Part shown: piece by piece, positions 62,784 to 64,000 of the stretch
How the letters are laid out: every line of letters starts with the position of its first letter
How positions within the stretch are numbered: the stretch's first letter is position 1
DNA from: Bacteroidota bacterium
Lineage (GTDB): Bacteria; Bacteroidota; Bacteroidia; Bacteroidales; F082
Length of the DNA: 64,000 nt
Assembly: GCA_018816765.1 (NCBI GenBank)
Contig: JAHIUX010000078.1
Location: forward strand, 1-64,000
Direction: 5' to 3'
Position numbers and translations under genes: made by a program
Notes under the pieces: model-generated
Database searches by the model: none
What the model was told of the DNA's origin: nothing
Seen by the model: the letters and a program-made list of their open reading frames with translations, nothing else

Positions 62784-63184
62784 TTTGTTAGTCTTTTATT
62801 GTGACTGAATTTCTTAAATCCATCAATGATTTTATCTTCAAAGATACTCACCAGTGCACCGGAATCAATGCCTGAAAAACTCAATAGTGTATTTAACTTT
62901 TCCTGATGGGTGGCCAGCAACTCAGGCCGTGAAACGATTTCCACGATCAGTGCATCTTCTACAATCAGGTCAACAGTAAGTTGCTCTTCTATTTTGATGC
63001 CCTTGTATTGCACCTGCAGGCGGGCATGATGCCTGAAATGAATGCCCCGCAACCTGAGCTCCTGAATCAGGCAACTCAGAAACACTTCTTTGATGATACC
63101 CGGGCCGGTAATCTGATGCACCTCCCTCACCGCTTCGTAAACCAAGGTAGTTAGTTTACTCCTCGAAATCCTATCCATTAACAT
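62780..63184 (-). CDS. GxxExxY-family protein with degenerate motifs
   Basis: A 134-residue protein of the GxxExxY (PD-(D/E)XK nuclease-like) family, recognised by ITGPGIIKEVFLSCLIQELR and the KGIKIEEQLTVDLIVEDALIVE core. The name-giving motif is G29-x-x-K32-x-x-F35 instead of G-x-x-E-x-x-Y. In the nuclease-like core Asp72 and Glu82 are present but the lysine of E-x-K is Val84. The enzyme function is therefore doubtful. Genes of this family are very often embedded in polysaccharide operons in Bacteroidota, as here between rfbD and pgm. The start may be 63178 (second Met); the frame overlaps the end of rfbD. Confidence 0.82.
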   Translation of the reverse strand: MLMDRISRSKLTTLVYEAVREVHQITGPGIIKEVFLSCLIQELRLRGIHFRHHARLQVQYKGIKIEEQLTVDLIVEDALIVEIVSRPELLATHQEKLNTLLSFSGIDSGALVSIFEDKIIDGFKKFSHNKRLTK

Positions 63185-64000
63185 GCAACTCAGCTAAACA
63201 TTTTTTCAGGCTGTCGCGCCAGTAAGGAATTTGAGTACCCATCTGTTGCCTGATTTTACTTTTATTTAAAACACTGTAAAAAGGTCTTTTGGTCTTTACC
63301 GGATAATCTTTTGATTCAATGGGGAATACATTGCAAGGAATGGCCTCTTCTTCCATAATCGCCAGGGCGAAATCATACCAGCTGATTACACCTTCATTGC
63401 TGTAATGGTATATACTGCTTTTTGTAACAGACTGGCTGTTTTCGATAAAATACACGATCGCTCCGGCAAGGTCAAAAGCCCAGGTAGGTGTACCAATCTG
63501 ATCAACGACAACCTTGAGCTCTTTGCGTTCTTTGCCAAGCCTGATCATCGTTTTAACGAAATTGTTGCCAAAGGCAGAATACAACCACGAGGTGCGAATC
63601 AGTATGTGGCGCGCCTTGTGCTTAGCGAGGATGGCCTCGCCCTCCGCCTTGCTTTTGCCATAGGCAGAGACCGGACAAATTGGGTCAGTCTCTTCGTATG
63701 GCTTGAAATGTTCGCCATTAAACACATAATCTGTCGAAATGTGAATGAGCAAGGCATTTCGGCGCACTGTGGCATCCGCCAGAATATTTACTGCACCTGC
63801 ATTGATCAGCAGTGCTACTTCGGATTCATCCTCAGCCTTATCTACTGCTGTGTAGGCAGCACAGTTCACGCAGATATCAATTTGATATTCACTGAAGAAA
63901 CGCTCAACGGCTGCCTCATCAGTAATATTCAGCTCATCGACATCGGTAAAATACCAGTTGCACTCAGCAGTGGATGCGACAAATTTTTTCAATTCGTTGC
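63171..64000 (-). CDS. rfbD: dTDP-4-dehydrorhamnose reductase (5' end beyond window)
   Basis: RmlD/RfbD makes dTDP-L-rhamnose for surface polysaccharide. The open frame runs to base 64000, so the N-terminal nucleotide-binding loop is outside the window. The visible part has the catalytic Y-x3-K in SAYGKSKAEGEAIL, the ISTDYVFNGEHFKPYEETD strand and RTSWLYSAFGNNFVKTM. The stop is shared with the start of the GxxExxY gene (overlap of 8-14 bp depending on the start used), indicating an operon with pgm and the Omp85-like gene. Confidence 0.94.
   Translation of the reverse strand, partial: NELKKFVASTAECNWYFTDVDELNITDEAAVERFFSEYQIDICVNCAAYTAVDKAEDESEVALLINAGAVNILADATVRRNALLIHISTDYVFNGEHFKPYEETDPICPVSAYGKSKAEGEAILAKHKARHILIRTSWLYSAFGNNFVKTMIRLGKERKELKVVVDQIGTPTWAFDLAGAIVYFIENSQSVTKSSIYHYSNEGVISWYDFALAIMEEEAIPCNVFPIESKDYPVKTKRPFYSVLNKSKIRQQMGTQIPYWRDSLKKCLAELHVNG

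Overview
The window looks like chromosome of a Bacteroidota (Bacteroidetes) bacterium, most likely a Bacteroidales/Marinilabiliales-type marine or sediment organism that lives with little oxygen. Direct signs are: several C-terminal Por/T9SS sorting domains (type A and gliding-motility type B); a short primary sigma factor without region 1.1; repeated copies of the Bacteroidota -7 promoter element TAnnTTTG in front of genes, with hardly any Shine-Dalgarno sequences; a LruC-domain lipoprotein; DUF1573, DUF2279 and DUF5063 proteins; and a FeoA-FeoB fusion. Cytochrome c nitrite reductase (NrfHA) and FeoAB suggest ammonifying nitrite respiration or detoxification and ferrous iron uptake.

Layout. 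0-3.7 kb: the 3' part of a PepSY-type membrane protein, then nrfH-nrfA, closed by a two-way terminator. 3.7-8.8 kb (minus): an Nramp-fold transporter lacking the usual metal motif, aroE, a class-3-like aldehyde dehydrogenase and a TPR protein. 9.1-12.3 kb: a GlmM-type phosphohexomutase, a small basic protein, recR and an exported MORN-like repeat protein. 12.3-18.5 kb (minus): HAD hydrolase, TPR lipoprotein, DUF2279 protein, phosphomannomutase, mltG, GNAT, dapF. 18.7-27.0 kb (plus): DegP-type protease, primary sigma factor, long-form GAPDH, pyrG, yidC, truncated globin.

27.0-38.3 kb is the accessory part. After a small tudor-like protein gene it holds four large secreted proteins in a row: a LruC lipoprotein, a Trp-rich repeat protein with a T9SS tail, and two paralogous T9SS cargo proteins made of nine and seven tandem ~90-100-residue Kre9/KNH-like domains. 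They are separated by 0.7-0.85 kb AT-rich spacers and strong terminators. This is the least conventional part of the window.

38.3-43.8 kb (minus): coaE, YbbR, yajC, DUF1573, a T9SS type B protein, a CoA-binding protein and a KAS III-like enzyme. 44.1-54.3 kb: M1 aminopeptidase, ychF (minus), rpsA, rnz, nth, bcp, recA and a TPR lipoprotein. 54.3-58.4 kb (minus): an orphan Hpt/receiver pair, feoAB and a DUF5063 protein. 58.5-64 kb: a GreA-like protein, an Omp85-like barrel, a third phosphohexomutase, a degenerate GxxExxY protein and the 3' part of rfbD (rmlD), the last four on the minus strand and probably co-transcribed.

Most genes are core housekeeping. Several themes connect: cell-envelope precursor supply (GlmM, ManB, Pgm, RfbD, DapF, MltG), protein export and surface display (YidC, YajC, Omp85, DegP, T9SS cargo), and nitrogen-oxide/iron chemistry (NrfHA, globin, FeoAB). 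I saw no tRNA, rRNA, CRISPR array, insertion sequence or phage gene.
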